Shown here piece by piece: positions 32,707 through 38,987 of a stretch of DNA of 39,889 nucleotides. The stretch is from a virus. The translations under genes were made by a program, and so were the position numbers. The notes beneath the pieces were generated by a model. The model made no database searches. It saw only the letters and a list, made by a program, of their open reading frames with translations, and was not told the DNA's origin. The stretch covers positions 1 to 39,889 of the IMG/VR virus record IMGVR_UViG_3300030102_003440; one strand, 5' to 3'. How positions within the stretch are numbered: position 1 is the first letter of the stretch; every line of letters starts with the position of its first letter.

Positions 32707-32943
32707 ATGAACTTCACAAGACCAAGAGCAAAAAAAGTAATCCAAGGCATTTTTACTGCAATGGATTGCGGTAAATGGTTTACAAAACAAGACATCATAC
32801 TCAGATTCATCAATGGCGGCTATGGTGGAGAGTTGGCTACAAGATACGCGGATGCGTTAATTGCAGCAAATACAGACATCAACCATTTCAGCAGATGGGA
32901 AGTCAGAGGAACTAAATGGTTAGTTTTCAGAACTTATCAATAA
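32707..32943 (+). CDS. Unknown small basic protein, first gene of the rightward unit (78 aa)
   Basis: Starts at the ATG at 32707 (MNFTRPRAKKVIQGIFTAMD), downstream of the strong promoter; an in-frame TTG at 32668 would fall before the predicted transcript start. The rest (WFTKQDIILRFINGGYGGEL, then FSRWEVRGTKWLVFRTYQ) has a winged-helix-like alternation of helices and a final beta pair. A DNA-binding regulator is possible but not shown. Confidence 0.65.
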   Translation: MNFTRPRAKKVIQGIFTAMDCGKWFTKQDIILRFINGGYGGELATRYADALIAANTDINHFSRWEVRGTKWLVFRTYQ

Positions 32944-32948
32944 GCCTT

Positions 32949-33290
32949 ATGACTACTACACAACTTCCTCCAGATACAGTCCTTGCTACTCCTGTAGGTG
33001 GCAAGGTTACGGACCCAGAACTTGAGGCCAAGCTTAAAGATCAAAAAGCAAGGCATAAGAGACATAGATTTCAAGTTCTTTCTACTCAAAGATTATTGGA
33101 ACTTAAAAAGCGCATGAAACAAATGAAAAATATGGGCAACCGCAGTAACTACATTTATACAGAGAATGAAGCCAAAGCGATTATCAAGTATTTAGAAAAG
33201 CAAGTTGATGAACTTGCAGATGTTTTTCTTGATCCATGCAAGGAATTTAATGCTAAACCTATCAAATTTGACACAACGGAGTATGACTAA
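32949..33290 (+). CDS. Unknown basic protein (113 aa)
   Basis: The ATG at 32949 (MTTTQLPPDTVLATPVGGKV) follows the upstream stop by 5 nt. The middle is a strongly basic helix (LKDQKARHKRHRFQVLSTQR, LLELKKRMKQMKNMGNRSNY), then KAIIKYLEKQVDELADVFLD. No family recognised. Its stop overlaps the next start (TAATG). Confidence 0.65.
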   Translation: MTTTQLPPDTVLATPVGGKVTDPELEAKLKDQKARHKRHRFQVLSTQRLLELKKRMKQMKNMGNRSNYIYTENEAKAIIKYLEKQVDELADVFLDPCKEFNAKPIKFDTTEYD

Positions 33291-33427
33291 TGTTAAATCA
33301 ACTTTTCCTATTTCTCAGTGCGGGGTCAATTATGACCCTTGCACTTACCCAAACATTTGACTCCATGACATATCACGACTGTCATGTGAATAACATCCAA
33401 TTAGCTTGTAAATCTCTAAATAAATGA
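33290..33427 (+). CDS. Small membrane or exported peptide with two cysteines (45 aa)
   Basis: A hydrophobic N-terminus (MLNQLFLFLSAGSIMTLALT) is followed by a polar tail with two cysteines (SMTYHDCHVNNIQLACKS). Both ends overlap neighbouring genes (TAATG and ATGA), which supports translation. Probably anchored in or exported across the inner membrane; the cysteines could pair. The palindrome at 33323-33338 lies inside it. Confidence 0.6.
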   Translation: MLNQLFLFLSAGSIMTLALTQTFDSMTYHDCHVNNIQLACKSLNK

Positions 33428-33825
33428 AACAAGAACACTTAAACCGCCTTGACTTCACAAATGAAGCTTTAAACAATTGGCTTAATGATTGTCCTTTTCC
33501 TATTACAAATTTCAGACAGATGACTTTTGAAACAAAAGGGCAAAAGCAAGTTGAAATACTTGTAGATATACCAATTGAAAAAACAGCAGCAAATTTAGCT
33601 CACTATAGTTTATCGCTTGATGATAGAACTGCTGATCTAGAAATGCAGTATTTAAAAGCTGATAAACGTCATAAAGAACTAATAGCAGAAAGTATAAAGC
33701 TAGAACAAGAAGGAAAAGTTTTAGAACAAAGAAAAATAGATCAAGAATCTTATCAAGCTTGGAAAAAAGTTCAAAATATTGGACGGCAACTAAATGAATT
33801 ATCTGGCATCAAACAAAAGCATTAA
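33424..33825 (+). CDS. Unknown coiled-coil protein (133 aa)
   Basis: The N-terminal half is globular (FTNEALNNWLNDCPFPITNF, then QVEILVDIPIEKTAANLAHY). Residues about 65-125 form a charged coiled coil (ADKRHKELIAESIKLEQEGK). Overlaps the previous gene by 4 nt. A DNA-metabolism accessory role is inferred only from position ahead of the exonuclease. Confidence 0.65.
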   Translation: MKQEHLNRLDFTNEALNNWLNDCPFPITNFRQMTFETKGQKQVEILVDIPIEKTAANLAHYSLSLDDRTADLEMQYLKADKRHKELIAESIKLEQEGKVLEQRKIDQESYQAWKKVQNIGRQLNELSGIKQKH

Positions 33826-34129
33826 AAAAAATACCCCAGAAGTCACCCCTGACCTCTGGGATATCAATATTTCCTTTTTTCCTAATGCCCCAACACCAAG
33901 AGGCACTTACATTCTAACAATGAACAACGAAATTCAATTAAAAATTTTATTAACAGCTTTAGATCATGGAAGCCATTTTGAAAAAAAACTGGCTCAAGCT
34001 GGCATAGCTGCTGATGGTTTTAACAGAATAAAAATTCTGAAATATTTTCCTGAGTTGATAGAAAAATTTGGCCCTGACAGTGCTATTGGAGGCTTTATAT
34101 CAAAACAAAACAGGTATTTAAATGACTGA
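33794..34129 (+). CDS. Unknown protein before the exonuclease (111 aa, or 69 aa from 33920)
   Basis: From the ATG at 33794 it overlaps the upstream gene by 32 nt. A second in-frame ATG at 33920 (MNNEIQLKILLTALDHGSHF) begins the better-looking conserved-type part (FEKKLAQAGIAADGFNRIKI, then LKYFPELIEKFGPDSAIGGF). A 10-bp hairpin at 33835-33860 lies between the two starts, so the shorter form is possible. Overlaps the exonuclease start by 8 nt. Confidence 0.6.
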   Translation: MNYLASNKSIKKNTPEVTPDLWDINISFFPNAPTPRGTYILTMNNEIQLKILLTALDHGSHFEKKLAQAGIAADGFNRIKILKYFPELIEKFGPDSAIGGFISKQNRYLND

Positions 34130-34928
34130 TTTTATTCAAGGCCATGATGTTCCAGAAAACATCTATAGAGCAGCAAAAGACTGGGCTGCTAGTGATTTAA
34201 AGTATGGCATCACAAATGGGCTGGAGGCTTTATATCAAAAAAAATTCGGTAAAGACAATCCACCTAAAACAACTACCCCAGCCATGAGAATAGGCTCTAT
34301 GGTTCATTGCTTTTGTTTAGAACCTAAACTCTTTCCAGAAAGATATGCCTTATTAGACGATAAACGATCCAAAGAAGGTAAAAAATTAGCTTCGCAACTT
34401 GCGCAAAGTGGCAGAGAAACTTTTACAACACCAGAAATGGATACATTTATGGGCATATATAATTCACTTAGTAGAAATGAATTTGCAAAAAAATATGTCA
34501 TAGATGACACATCTGGAAAGGCTGAACAGTCTTACTGGTGGACTCATAGTGAAACAGGTTTACCATGTAAAGCTCGTTGCGATTATGTAGTAGGTGATAT
34601 GGTTATTGACCTTAAAACAACTGGCGAGGGTGGAGCAAACCCCGACAAATTTACAAGGACAATAGTTGCATTTAATTATCATCTGCAGGCTGCTCATTAC
34701 CTACAAGCAACTGGAGCAGAACGCTTCATATTTATTGTTGTAGAAAAAGTTCACCCTTACTCTGTTGGAGTTTATGAGCTATCTCCTAATTTCATCAAAA
34801 AAGGTTATGAACTACAAAAAGAAATGCTTCAAAAAATACTTGAAGCAACCAAAACAAAATTCTGGCAAGGATACACAAATGCTTGTCCTGAAGGAATACA
34901 AACATTAGCATCCCCTAAATGGCTCTAA
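34122..34928 (+). CDS. RecE/exonuclease VIII-like PD-(D/E)XK nuclease
   Basis: A 268-residue protein with the RecE-type catalytic set: MRIGSMVH (H62), KAEQSYWW (E135), KARCDYVVGDM (D154) and VIDLKTT (D163, K165). It would digest the 5' strand of dsDNA ends to feed the annealing protein encoded next. Its length is typical for the compact phage form. The 16-nt gap and shared operon support a two-component recombinase. Confidence 0.88.
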   Translation: MTDFIQGHDVPENIYRAAKDWAASDLKYGITNGLEALYQKKFGKDNPPKTTTPAMRIGSMVHCFCLEPKLFPERYALLDDKRSKEGKKLASQLAQSGRETFTTPEMDTFMGIYNSLSRNEFAKKYVIDDTSGKAEQSYWWTHSETGLPCKARCDYVVGDMVIDLKTTGEGGANPDKFTRTIVAFNYHLQAAHYLQATGAERFIFIVVEKVHPYSVGVYELSPNFIKKGYELQKEMLQKILEATKTKFWQGYTNACPEGIQTLASPKWL

Positions 34929-34944
34929 ATCGAGGTAACTTAAA

Positions 34945-35592
34945 ATGACAATTTCAACAATGGAAAGACCAATTCTGGACAACATAGTCACAACAGAAGA
35001 TGTTTATGAGAAAGCTGGTCGAAAATACTGCAAATGGTCAAGAATCGCATATTATTTGAATATTCATGCAAAAGGCTGGAATTTTCATTTAAAGCTCAAC
35101 TCAGAATCGCCTACAAGCCCTTCCTTTTTGGATTCGGTATGGAAAGCACCTGACGGATCTGGCTATTTAATGTGCTATTTCACAGACCCTGAAGGTGGTG
35201 AAACTGGGCTTTTCCCCTTTGCCATAATGGACATTCGCAATAATCCAGTTAAGGTTGAAAAAATTTCTGCAAGGGATGTTTCAGATTCACACCGTAGAGC
35301 TTTGGCTGCTTGTTCTGCTTTTACTTTTTCTCTGGGTTATGAGCTTTGGGCTTTCAATGAAGTTGCAAGAGCTGAAGAAACAGAAAAGCCATACAAGGCA
35401 AAAGCAGCGCAACCTCATCAAAATGTTTTTATTGCAGCTAAAACAGCTATTGAAAAAACAACATCACTTGAGCAACTTAAGCAACATGAATCAAACTTAG
35501 AGGTGCGTTATACTCAAAGAAAAATCTCTCAAGACGAATACATTGTCTTATGTGATTTAGTAAACACTAAAAAAGCTGAATTAACACCATGA
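34945..35592 (+). CDS. Single-strand annealing protein, Rad52/Sak-like candidate
   Basis: A 215-residue protein directly after the exonuclease. Residues about 25-50 (AGRKYCKWSRIAYYLNIHAK), the FAIMDIRNNPVKVE strands, and the helix DVSDSHRRALAACSAFTFSL (about 110-130) followed by GYELWAF fit the Rad52-superfamily annealing proteins of phages. The C-terminal helices (SLEQLKQHESNLEVRYTQRK) resemble interaction tails. A more distant RecT/Erf relation cannot be excluded by eye. Confidence 0.7.
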   Translation: MTISTMERPILDNIVTTEDVYEKAGRKYCKWSRIAYYLNIHAKGWNFHLKLNSESPTSPSFLDSVWKAPDGSGYLMCYFTDPEGGETGLFPFAIMDIRNNPVKVEKISARDVSDSHRRALAACSAFTFSLGYELWAFNEVARAEETEKPYKAKAAQPHQNVFIAAKTAIEKTTSLEQLKQHESNLEVRYTQRKISQDEYIVLCDLVNTKKAELTP

Positions 35593-35807
35593 CCATCACA
35601 GAAACTCAATTTCTAACAACGGACCAATTAGCAGAGAGATATGGCCTTAGTCCCAGCACAATCAAGAGCTGGAGGCATAGAAATTATGGTCCTGAATATT
35701 ACGAATTACCCTTTGTAGCTTTTGGTACTCCTAAAATAAGATATCAACTACACAAAGTCCTCGCATGGGAAGAGGCAAACCAAATCACCCCTATCAAACC
35801 TTTTTAA
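35589..35807 (+). CDS. Excisionase/MerR-like HTH protein (72 aa)
   Basis: A helix-turn-helix at residues about 8-30 (FLTTDQLAERYGLSPSTIKS, WRHRNYGPEYY) followed by a wing (GTPKIRYQLHKVLAWEEAN). This is the layout of small MerR-type DNA-bending proteins such as phage excisionases. No integrase is present, so a transcriptional or architectural role is as likely as excision. Overlaps the annealing protein gene by 4 nt. Confidence 0.8.
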   Translation: MTITETQFLTTDQLAERYGLSPSTIKSWRHRNYGPEYYELPFVAFGTPKIRYQLHKVLAWEEANQITPIKPF

Positions 35808-35809
35808 TA

Positions 35810-36154
35810 ATGAGTAACACCCCTGCTTTTTTTGCAAAGCTAAGAATTGTTGGCAACAATAGCCAGAATGAAAACGCACCAGACCAAAATGTAATTATTG
35901 ACTTCACTTGTGAAGAGGGTAGAAAAGCTGCAAAATGGATTCTGCAAGCTGTCGATAATGCTGAAATAGATGGTACGACAGTTCGTGTTTATAGAAGTAG
36001 AAAAGACTATGATGAAATTGCTGGGTTTTCGCTCTGGGGAGGTCTATGGGGCAACTCTGGCAAAATACAGCCTATGCCTCACAAAGAAGCCTCAGAAAGA
36101 ACTGTAAACGTACAAGCGAACCAACCTGAGCTGCCAGACGACCTACCCTTTTAA
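35810..36154 (+). CDS. Candidate single-stranded DNA-binding protein (114 aa)
   Basis: Start at ATG 35810 (MSNTPAFFAKLRIVGNNSQN), two bases past the HTH gene stop. The C-terminus ends PELPDDLPF, the acidic tip with terminal Phe typical of SSB proteins. The N-terminal 90 residues (VIIDFTCEEGRKAAKWILQA, TVRVYRSRKDYDEIAGFSLW) are not an obvious bacterial SSB OB fold. It lies in the recombination operon next to the annealing protein. An SSB-like role is inferred mainly from the tail and context. Confidence 0.6.
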   Translation: MSNTPAFFAKLRIVGNNSQNENAPDQNVIIDFTCEEGRKAAKWILQAVDNAEIDGTTVRVYRSRKDYDEIAGFSLWGGLWGNSGKIQPMPHKEASERTVNVQANQPELPDDLPF

Positions 36155-36161
36155 ATGTTTA

Positions 36162-36332
36162 ATGAATCCAATAAAATTCCCAATAAATCCATATATCGGT
36201 CAAATTTATTATTCACCAAATAATAAAAAAGTTTTCCAATTTTCAGAAATTACAAAGACCGATAAAATTACAGGTATTATTGAGGAACGTGGAGTATGGT
36301 TTGACATTACAGATGAAGACCTAACTCTTTAG
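36162..36332 (+). CDS. Unknown small protein (56 aa)
   Basis: ATG at 36162, 7 nt past the SSB-like stop. The product MNPIKFPINPYIGQIYYSPN continues NKKVFQFSEITKTDKITGII and ends EERGVWFDITDEDLTL. A small beta-barrel-like pattern and an acidic C-terminal end are visible. It is the last coding gene of the rightward unit. No family recognised. Confidence 0.6.
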   Translation: MNPIKFPINPYIGQIYYSPNNKKVFQFSEITKTDKITGIIEERGVWFDITDEDLTL

Positions 36333-36350
36333 AGGCATGACACTTTGATA

Positions 36351-36502
36351 AATTCCTTACAAAGGTTATAGCTGCTCTTTTGGAATTATGTGGCCCGATT
36401 GCCCTTCAAGCCATTTTTCGACATGATTCTAAAAAAGACATGAGTTCCCACCGAGGAATACTAAGCGGGCATAAGGTCAACACTCCTAAATAGGCTTAGT
36501 AT
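36351..36502. ncRNA. Structured 3' region of the rightward unit
   Basis: About 190 bases without a gene (36333-36526) contain several complementary segments: AATTCC/GGAATT (36351-36356 with 36382-36387), GCCCG/CGGGC (36393-36397 with 36466-36470) and a perfect 9-bp ATACTAAGC/GCTTAGTAT (36458-36466 with 36494-36502). A short TTCC/GGAA hairpin near 36445-36458 is also present. The GCCCG pairing abuts the 9-bp stem and suggests a pseudoknot or multibranch fold. It lies upstream of the terminator at 36555, so it would be transcribed as a 3' UTR or processed small RNA. Confidence 0.5.
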
Positions 36503-36526
36503 CAAGCATAACAGTCAGTAAGTCCT

Positions 36527-36811
36527 CTACTTCTTATCAAACAAAACATAAATTAAGCGATCTAAAAAGGTCGCTTTTTTTGTTTTTTTTATTGACTCAA
36601 ATTTAAATAACTGTTCTTGTTGATCAATAATTATTTCTAAAGCTAAACTAATGAAATGACCTTGTTTGCAACCAGTAGTAAGTAATTCTATTGCATATTC
36701 TTTCAACTCTTTTACATCATCTTGTTTTTTAATTTTTAATATTTGTCTTTCTAATTCAAATTCTTCTTCTAAAGATAATTTACCTTTGAGCATATCTATT
36801 ATTTCTTTCAT
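36527..36811 (-). CDS. Unknown small helical protein (94 aa)
   Basis: It opens MKEIIDMLKGKLSLEEEFEL and continues ERQILKIKKQDDVKELKEYA, then IELLTTGCKQGHFISLALEI. All-helical and charged. The LSLEEEFELERQ stretch faintly recalls cyanobacterial NblA-type proteins, but the length and rest do not match, so I leave it unnamed. Its 3' end contains, on the opposite strand, the terminator of the rightward unit. Confidence 0.65.
   Translation of the reverse strand: MKEIIDMLKGKLSLEEEFELERQILKIKKQDDVKELKEYAIELLTTGCKQGHFISLALEIIIDQQEQLFKFESIKKTKKATFLDRLIYVLFDKK
36555..36590 (+). terminator. Intrinsic terminator of the rightward unit
   Basis: Stem AAGCGA/TCGCTT (36555-36560 with 36571-36576), 10-nt loop, then a long T tract to 36590 broken by one G. 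It lies about 220 bp past the last rightward gene and inside the coding region of the opposing gene 36527-36811. Confidence 0.8.
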
Positions 36812-36845
36812 TTATTTTTTTTGATCTTTCCAAAGATATAAAAAT

Positions 36846-36861
36846 TTGCTAAGTTTAGCAA
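36846..36861. promoter_or_regulatory. Palindromic operator candidate
   Basis: TTGCTAA GT TTAGCAA is a perfect 7-bp inverted repeat with a 2-nt centre. It lies in the 95-bp gap between the divergent genes starting at 36811 and 36907, where promoters for both are expected. It is a good size for a dimeric repressor. Confidence 0.6.
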
Positions 36862-36876
36862 GTCTCACACAAAATT

Positions 36877-36906
36877 AACCCTATTTAAATAATAGGGTTT
36901 TCTTTT
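36877..36906 (+). promoter_or_regulatory. Hairpin with T tract directly before a start codon (attenuator candidate)
   Basis: AACCCTAT/ATAGGGTT (36877-36884 with 36892-36899) forms a perfect 8-bp stem with a 7-nt loop, followed by TTCTTTT and then the ATG at 36907. It has terminator form, yet sits immediately in front of a gene. The right arm also contains AGGG, the only SD-like sequence, so folding could block initiation as well as transcription. Confidence 0.6.
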
Positions 36907-37161
36907 ATGGAACCACAAGAAGAAAAAGAAGGTACAGACTGGGCTGAAATTTTTGGGCATGGTGTACGTTTTATGATTTTGGTCTGGTCATTAGCAATGA
37001 TGACATTAGGTTATATGGATAAGATTCGGAATGATGGAGCGTTTTTAGCAGGACTTACCAGTGGGGTCCTTGGCAGCTATGGCATTTCTGTTAACAAAAA
37101 GAAACCAAATAATGCTGCTAAAATAGTAGATAATAAAGATAATAATGTAGGTATTAAATGA
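36907..37161 (+). CDS. Small membrane protein, holin-like candidate (84 aa)
   Basis: A charged N-terminus (MEPQEEKEGTDWAEIFGHG) is followed by two hydrophobic segments (VRFMILVWSLAMMTLGYMD near 20-38; AFLAGLTSGVLGSYGISV near 45-62) and a Lys-rich then polar tail. I recall similar short two-segment proteins in cyanophages. The hairpin topology and size fit a holin, but no endolysin is recognised nearby, so the role is inferred. Its stop overlaps the next start by 4 nt. Confidence 0.6.
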   Translation: MEPQEEKEGTDWAEIFGHGVRFMILVWSLAMMTLGYMDKIRNDGAFLAGLTSGVLGSYGISVNKKKPNNAAKIVDNKDNNVGIK

Positions 37162-37523
37162 AAAAATTTATTCCTTTTTTGTTTTTTGTTACTAGTCCAG
37201 TTTTTGCAAATCCTATACCGACTTGGAGTACTGGAAGTAGCAACCGCACTGAAAATACTACTCAGACAATAACCCGCTCAATAGTGACTGAGAAATTCGG
37301 ATCTGCCCTAAATAGTTGGGAAGCTTCTAATATAGAAGTTACAAGCGCATCAAGTGGTGGCATCACACATAGTGACGCTATTTTTACACCTAAAACTGTT
37401 ACTGATGATTGGTCTTTGCAAATTACAACAAGGGCAGCGGGAGCGAAAATAGAAGAAATCACACAAAATGATTCGATTACTACTACTAGCGTCATTACTA
37501 GCTTGTCAGTCTTTAGTCAGTAA
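37158..37523 (+). CDS. Exported protein with signal peptide (121 aa)
   Basis: The signal peptide MKKFIPFLFFVTSPVFA is followed by a Ser/Thr-rich beta protein (TENTTQTITRSIVTEKFGSA, WSLQITTRAAGAKIEEITQN). It resembles a small exported protein I associate with cyanophage genomes, usually next to a second secreted gene as here. Periplasmic or outer-membrane destination is expected. It overlaps the next gene by 56 nt in another frame. Confidence 0.65.
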   Translation: MKKFIPFLFFVTSPVFANPIPTWSTGSSNRTENTTQTITRSIVTEKFGSALNSWEASNIEVTSASSGGITHSDAIFTPKTVTDDWSLQITTRAAGAKIEEITQNDSITTTSVITSLSVFSQ

Positions 37524-38028
37524 TTCAGCTAGAGCTGAAGGTGATACTAATGTTCAAGCGCAACCTAATGCTGTAGGTAACTCATCAATAATTAATCAAA
37601 ATATGAATGTTAATCAAGGAGCGACAAGTAAGAATCAATATGGTAATCTTGTTTGCTCTCAACCTTCAATGAGTTTTACACCTTTTTATACAGGTAATGA
37701 TGCACAAGGGGAAGAGACATATAGCATAAATGAAGGATGGGGTTTTCAAATGTCGTTTATGGTTCCCTTGGGAGTTAATAACCAAACATGTTCTGATTTA
37801 GCAAAAGTAAAACTAAACCTAGCCAAAGAACAATTAAGCAAGCAAGTGCATGATAAGCAGTTAGTGAGAGTTTTGAAGTGTTCACAGCTCCATGCAAGTG
37901 GTTATATGATAAATCCTAAATCAAAATTTGCTGGTCTTTGCAGTGATGTAATAAATATAAGGTCTTTTGTAAAAGCTAACCCTCAGATTTTTTCTTCAAA
38001 GAAGCAACCTCCTTCTTCAAAACCTTAG
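37468..38028 (+). CDS. Exported cyanophage-type protein (186 aa)
   Basis: An N-terminal signal (MIRLLLLASLLACQSLVSNS) offers two processing options: a lipobox-like LLAC at 10-13 or an Ala-Arg-Ala site near 21-23. The body has SSIINQNMNVNQGATSKNQY, PSMSFTPFYTGNDAQGEETY and a helical KVKLNLAKEQLSKQVHDKQL region with VLKCS. The NVNQG...PFY.GND pattern matches a family I recall in cyanomyoviruses. Its 3' end overlaps the opposing gene by 53 bp. Function unknown. Confidence 0.7.
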   Translation: MIRLLLLASLLACQSLVSNSARAEGDTNVQAQPNAVGNSSIINQNMNVNQGATSKNQYGNLVCSQPSMSFTPFYTGNDAQGEETYSINEGWGFQMSFMVPLGVNNQTCSDLAKVKLNLAKEQLSKQVHDKQLVRVLKCSQLHASGYMINPKSKFAGLCSDVINIRSFVKANPQIFSSKKQPPSSKP

Positions 38029-38458
38029 TAAATATCTTTTTAAATATTTTCTTGATCTGACCTACTACAGCTTGCAAAGCAACCCCGCCCGCCACGCTCA
38101 CAACGCTTGCAGTTCCAGCAGCTATAACACTTGACGCTATTACCTCTGGTGCTGGTATTGGAAATTCTCCTACTAAAGGTATATTAAAAGTAGCTACAGT
38201 TTCTAATGAAGTATCTTCTAGGTTTTTCGGGAGGTTTGTTGGTATCTGCTCTTGCTGTATATCTTGCACTTCCTCGGCTTCTTCCTTTTCTTCTTCAGAA
38301 TTATTTTCCTGATCTGCCAAACCCGACTGAACTTGTTCCAGACTTGGAAGGAGAAGAGGATCTAAATATGGAACGTCTGCTAGGGGCGGATAAAAGATTG
38401 TTGTGGGTGGAATGAGTATGTTATTTGTATCTGGTAAATCTATTTCTGGGTATTCCAT
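37976..38458 (-). CDS. Cyanophage-type protein with Pro-rich N-terminus and membrane-like helix (160 aa)
   Basis: The N-terminus is Pro-rich (MEYPEIDLPDTNNILIPPTT), then Glu-rich (ENNSEEEKEEAEEVQDIQQE). The C-terminal third has PLVGEFPIPAPEVIASSVIA, a hydrophobic Ala/Val segment (GTASVVSVAGGVALQAVVGQ) and a Lys-rich end. This order matches a family I recall from cyanophages. Membrane association is likely. The start codon shares a CATG with the divergent gene at 38457. Confidence 0.7.
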   Translation of the reverse strand: MEYPEIDLPDTNNILIPPTTIFYPPLADVPYLDPLLLPSLEQVQSGLADQENNSEEEKEEAEEVQDIQQEQIPTNLPKNLEDTSLETVATFNIPLVGEFPIPAPEVIASSVIAAGTASVVSVAGGVALQAVVGQIKKIFKKIFTKVLKKEVASLKKKSEG

Positions 38459-38582
38459 GAAGAATATGGTTAGAGGTGCAGTCGCTATGCCTATTTATAT
38501 GTTAATAGTCACAGCAGTGTGTGTAAGCACACCTCTATTTACTTTAGATTATTTAATCAGGAAATCAAAAAGCAAATTTTAA
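38457..38582 (+). CDS. Small membrane protein (41 aa)
   Basis: MKNMVRGAVAMPIYMLIVTA continues with VCVSTPLFTLDYLIRKSKSK. One transmembrane segment (about 8-30) is followed by a basic cytoplasmic-type tail, which predicts an N-out or simple anchor topology. I recall similar short proteins in this cyanophage cluster. Its ATG is embedded in the palindrome CATG shared with the opposite gene, and its stop overlaps the end of the next minus-strand gene by 18 bp. Confidence 0.6.
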   Translation: MKNMVRGAVAMPIYMLIVTAVCVSTPLFTLDYLIRKSKSKF

Positions 38583-38927
38583 CCCTAACTTGGTGCCGAA
38601 AACATTTTCATCAGCAAAAACACCACTAAGCTCACCATAGATAGATGTTTTGTCTGTTGCATTTACAGAACCACCGATCTTTGCTGAAACATCTGTAGAT
38701 TGCTCACCACCATCAGGATTGCTTAAAAGCGGACCACCTTGAATATACCAAGAAGCACCAGAATCATTACTACCTTCGTATCCTATATGAAGGTCTGTTG
38801 AACTTCCTTGAAAATCTGAATCTTTTTTGAAAGATGCGTTATTTTCCACGTTGACGTAGAACCCTGCAAATACAGGAACGCTTGAGACTGCTGATACAGC
38901 AGCTACAGCTAAAAGTTTTTTAAGCAT
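38565..38927 (-). CDS. Outer-membrane beta-barrel-like protein with signal peptide (120 aa)
   Basis: The signal peptide MLKKLLAVAAVSAVSSVPVFA is followed by alternating strands (GFYVNVENNASFKK, STDLHIGYEGSNDSGASWYI, SAKIGGSVNATDKTSIYGEL) and a C-terminal FGTKLGLKFAF ending in Phe, as outer-membrane barrel proteins do. At about 99 mature residues it could form a small barrel. I recall related proteins in cyanophages. A role in altering the infected cell surface or a virion location are both open. Confidence 0.7.
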   Translation of the reverse strand: MLKKLLAVAAVSAVSSVPVFAGFYVNVENNASFKKDSDFQGSSTDLHIGYEGSNDSGASWYIQGGPLLSNPDGGEQSTDVSAKIGGSVNATDKTSIYGELSGVFADENVFGTKLGLKFAF

Positions 38928-38978
38928 TTAATTAAATAAATTAAAGCTGTATGCTACATCATTTATTTTCTTTTTCAA

Positions 38979-38987
38979 TATTTATAG
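38979..38987 (-). promoter_or_regulatory. CTATAAATA motif (T4-type late promoter-like)
   Basis: On the minus strand CTATAAATA ends about 51 nt before the ATG at 38927. The sequence TATAAATA is the late promoter core of T4-like phages, including cyanomyoviruses. No T4-type late sigma gene is seen here, so it may serve as an ordinary -10 or be chance in AT-rich DNA. Confidence 0.35.

Noticed and set aside
36527-36811. NblA (phycobilisome degradation) homologue
   Set aside because: LSLEEEFELERQ is suggestive, but the protein is longer and the rest of the NblA pattern is absent.
38206-38415. Plus-strand frame with a membrane-like N-terminus (MKYLLGFSGGLLVSALAVYL)
   Set aside because: It is antisense to the 37976-38458 gene, whose Pro/Glu-rich and PIPAPEV pattern matches a cyanophage family. 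The hydrophobic look comes from the opposite strand of Glu/Asn/Leu codons.
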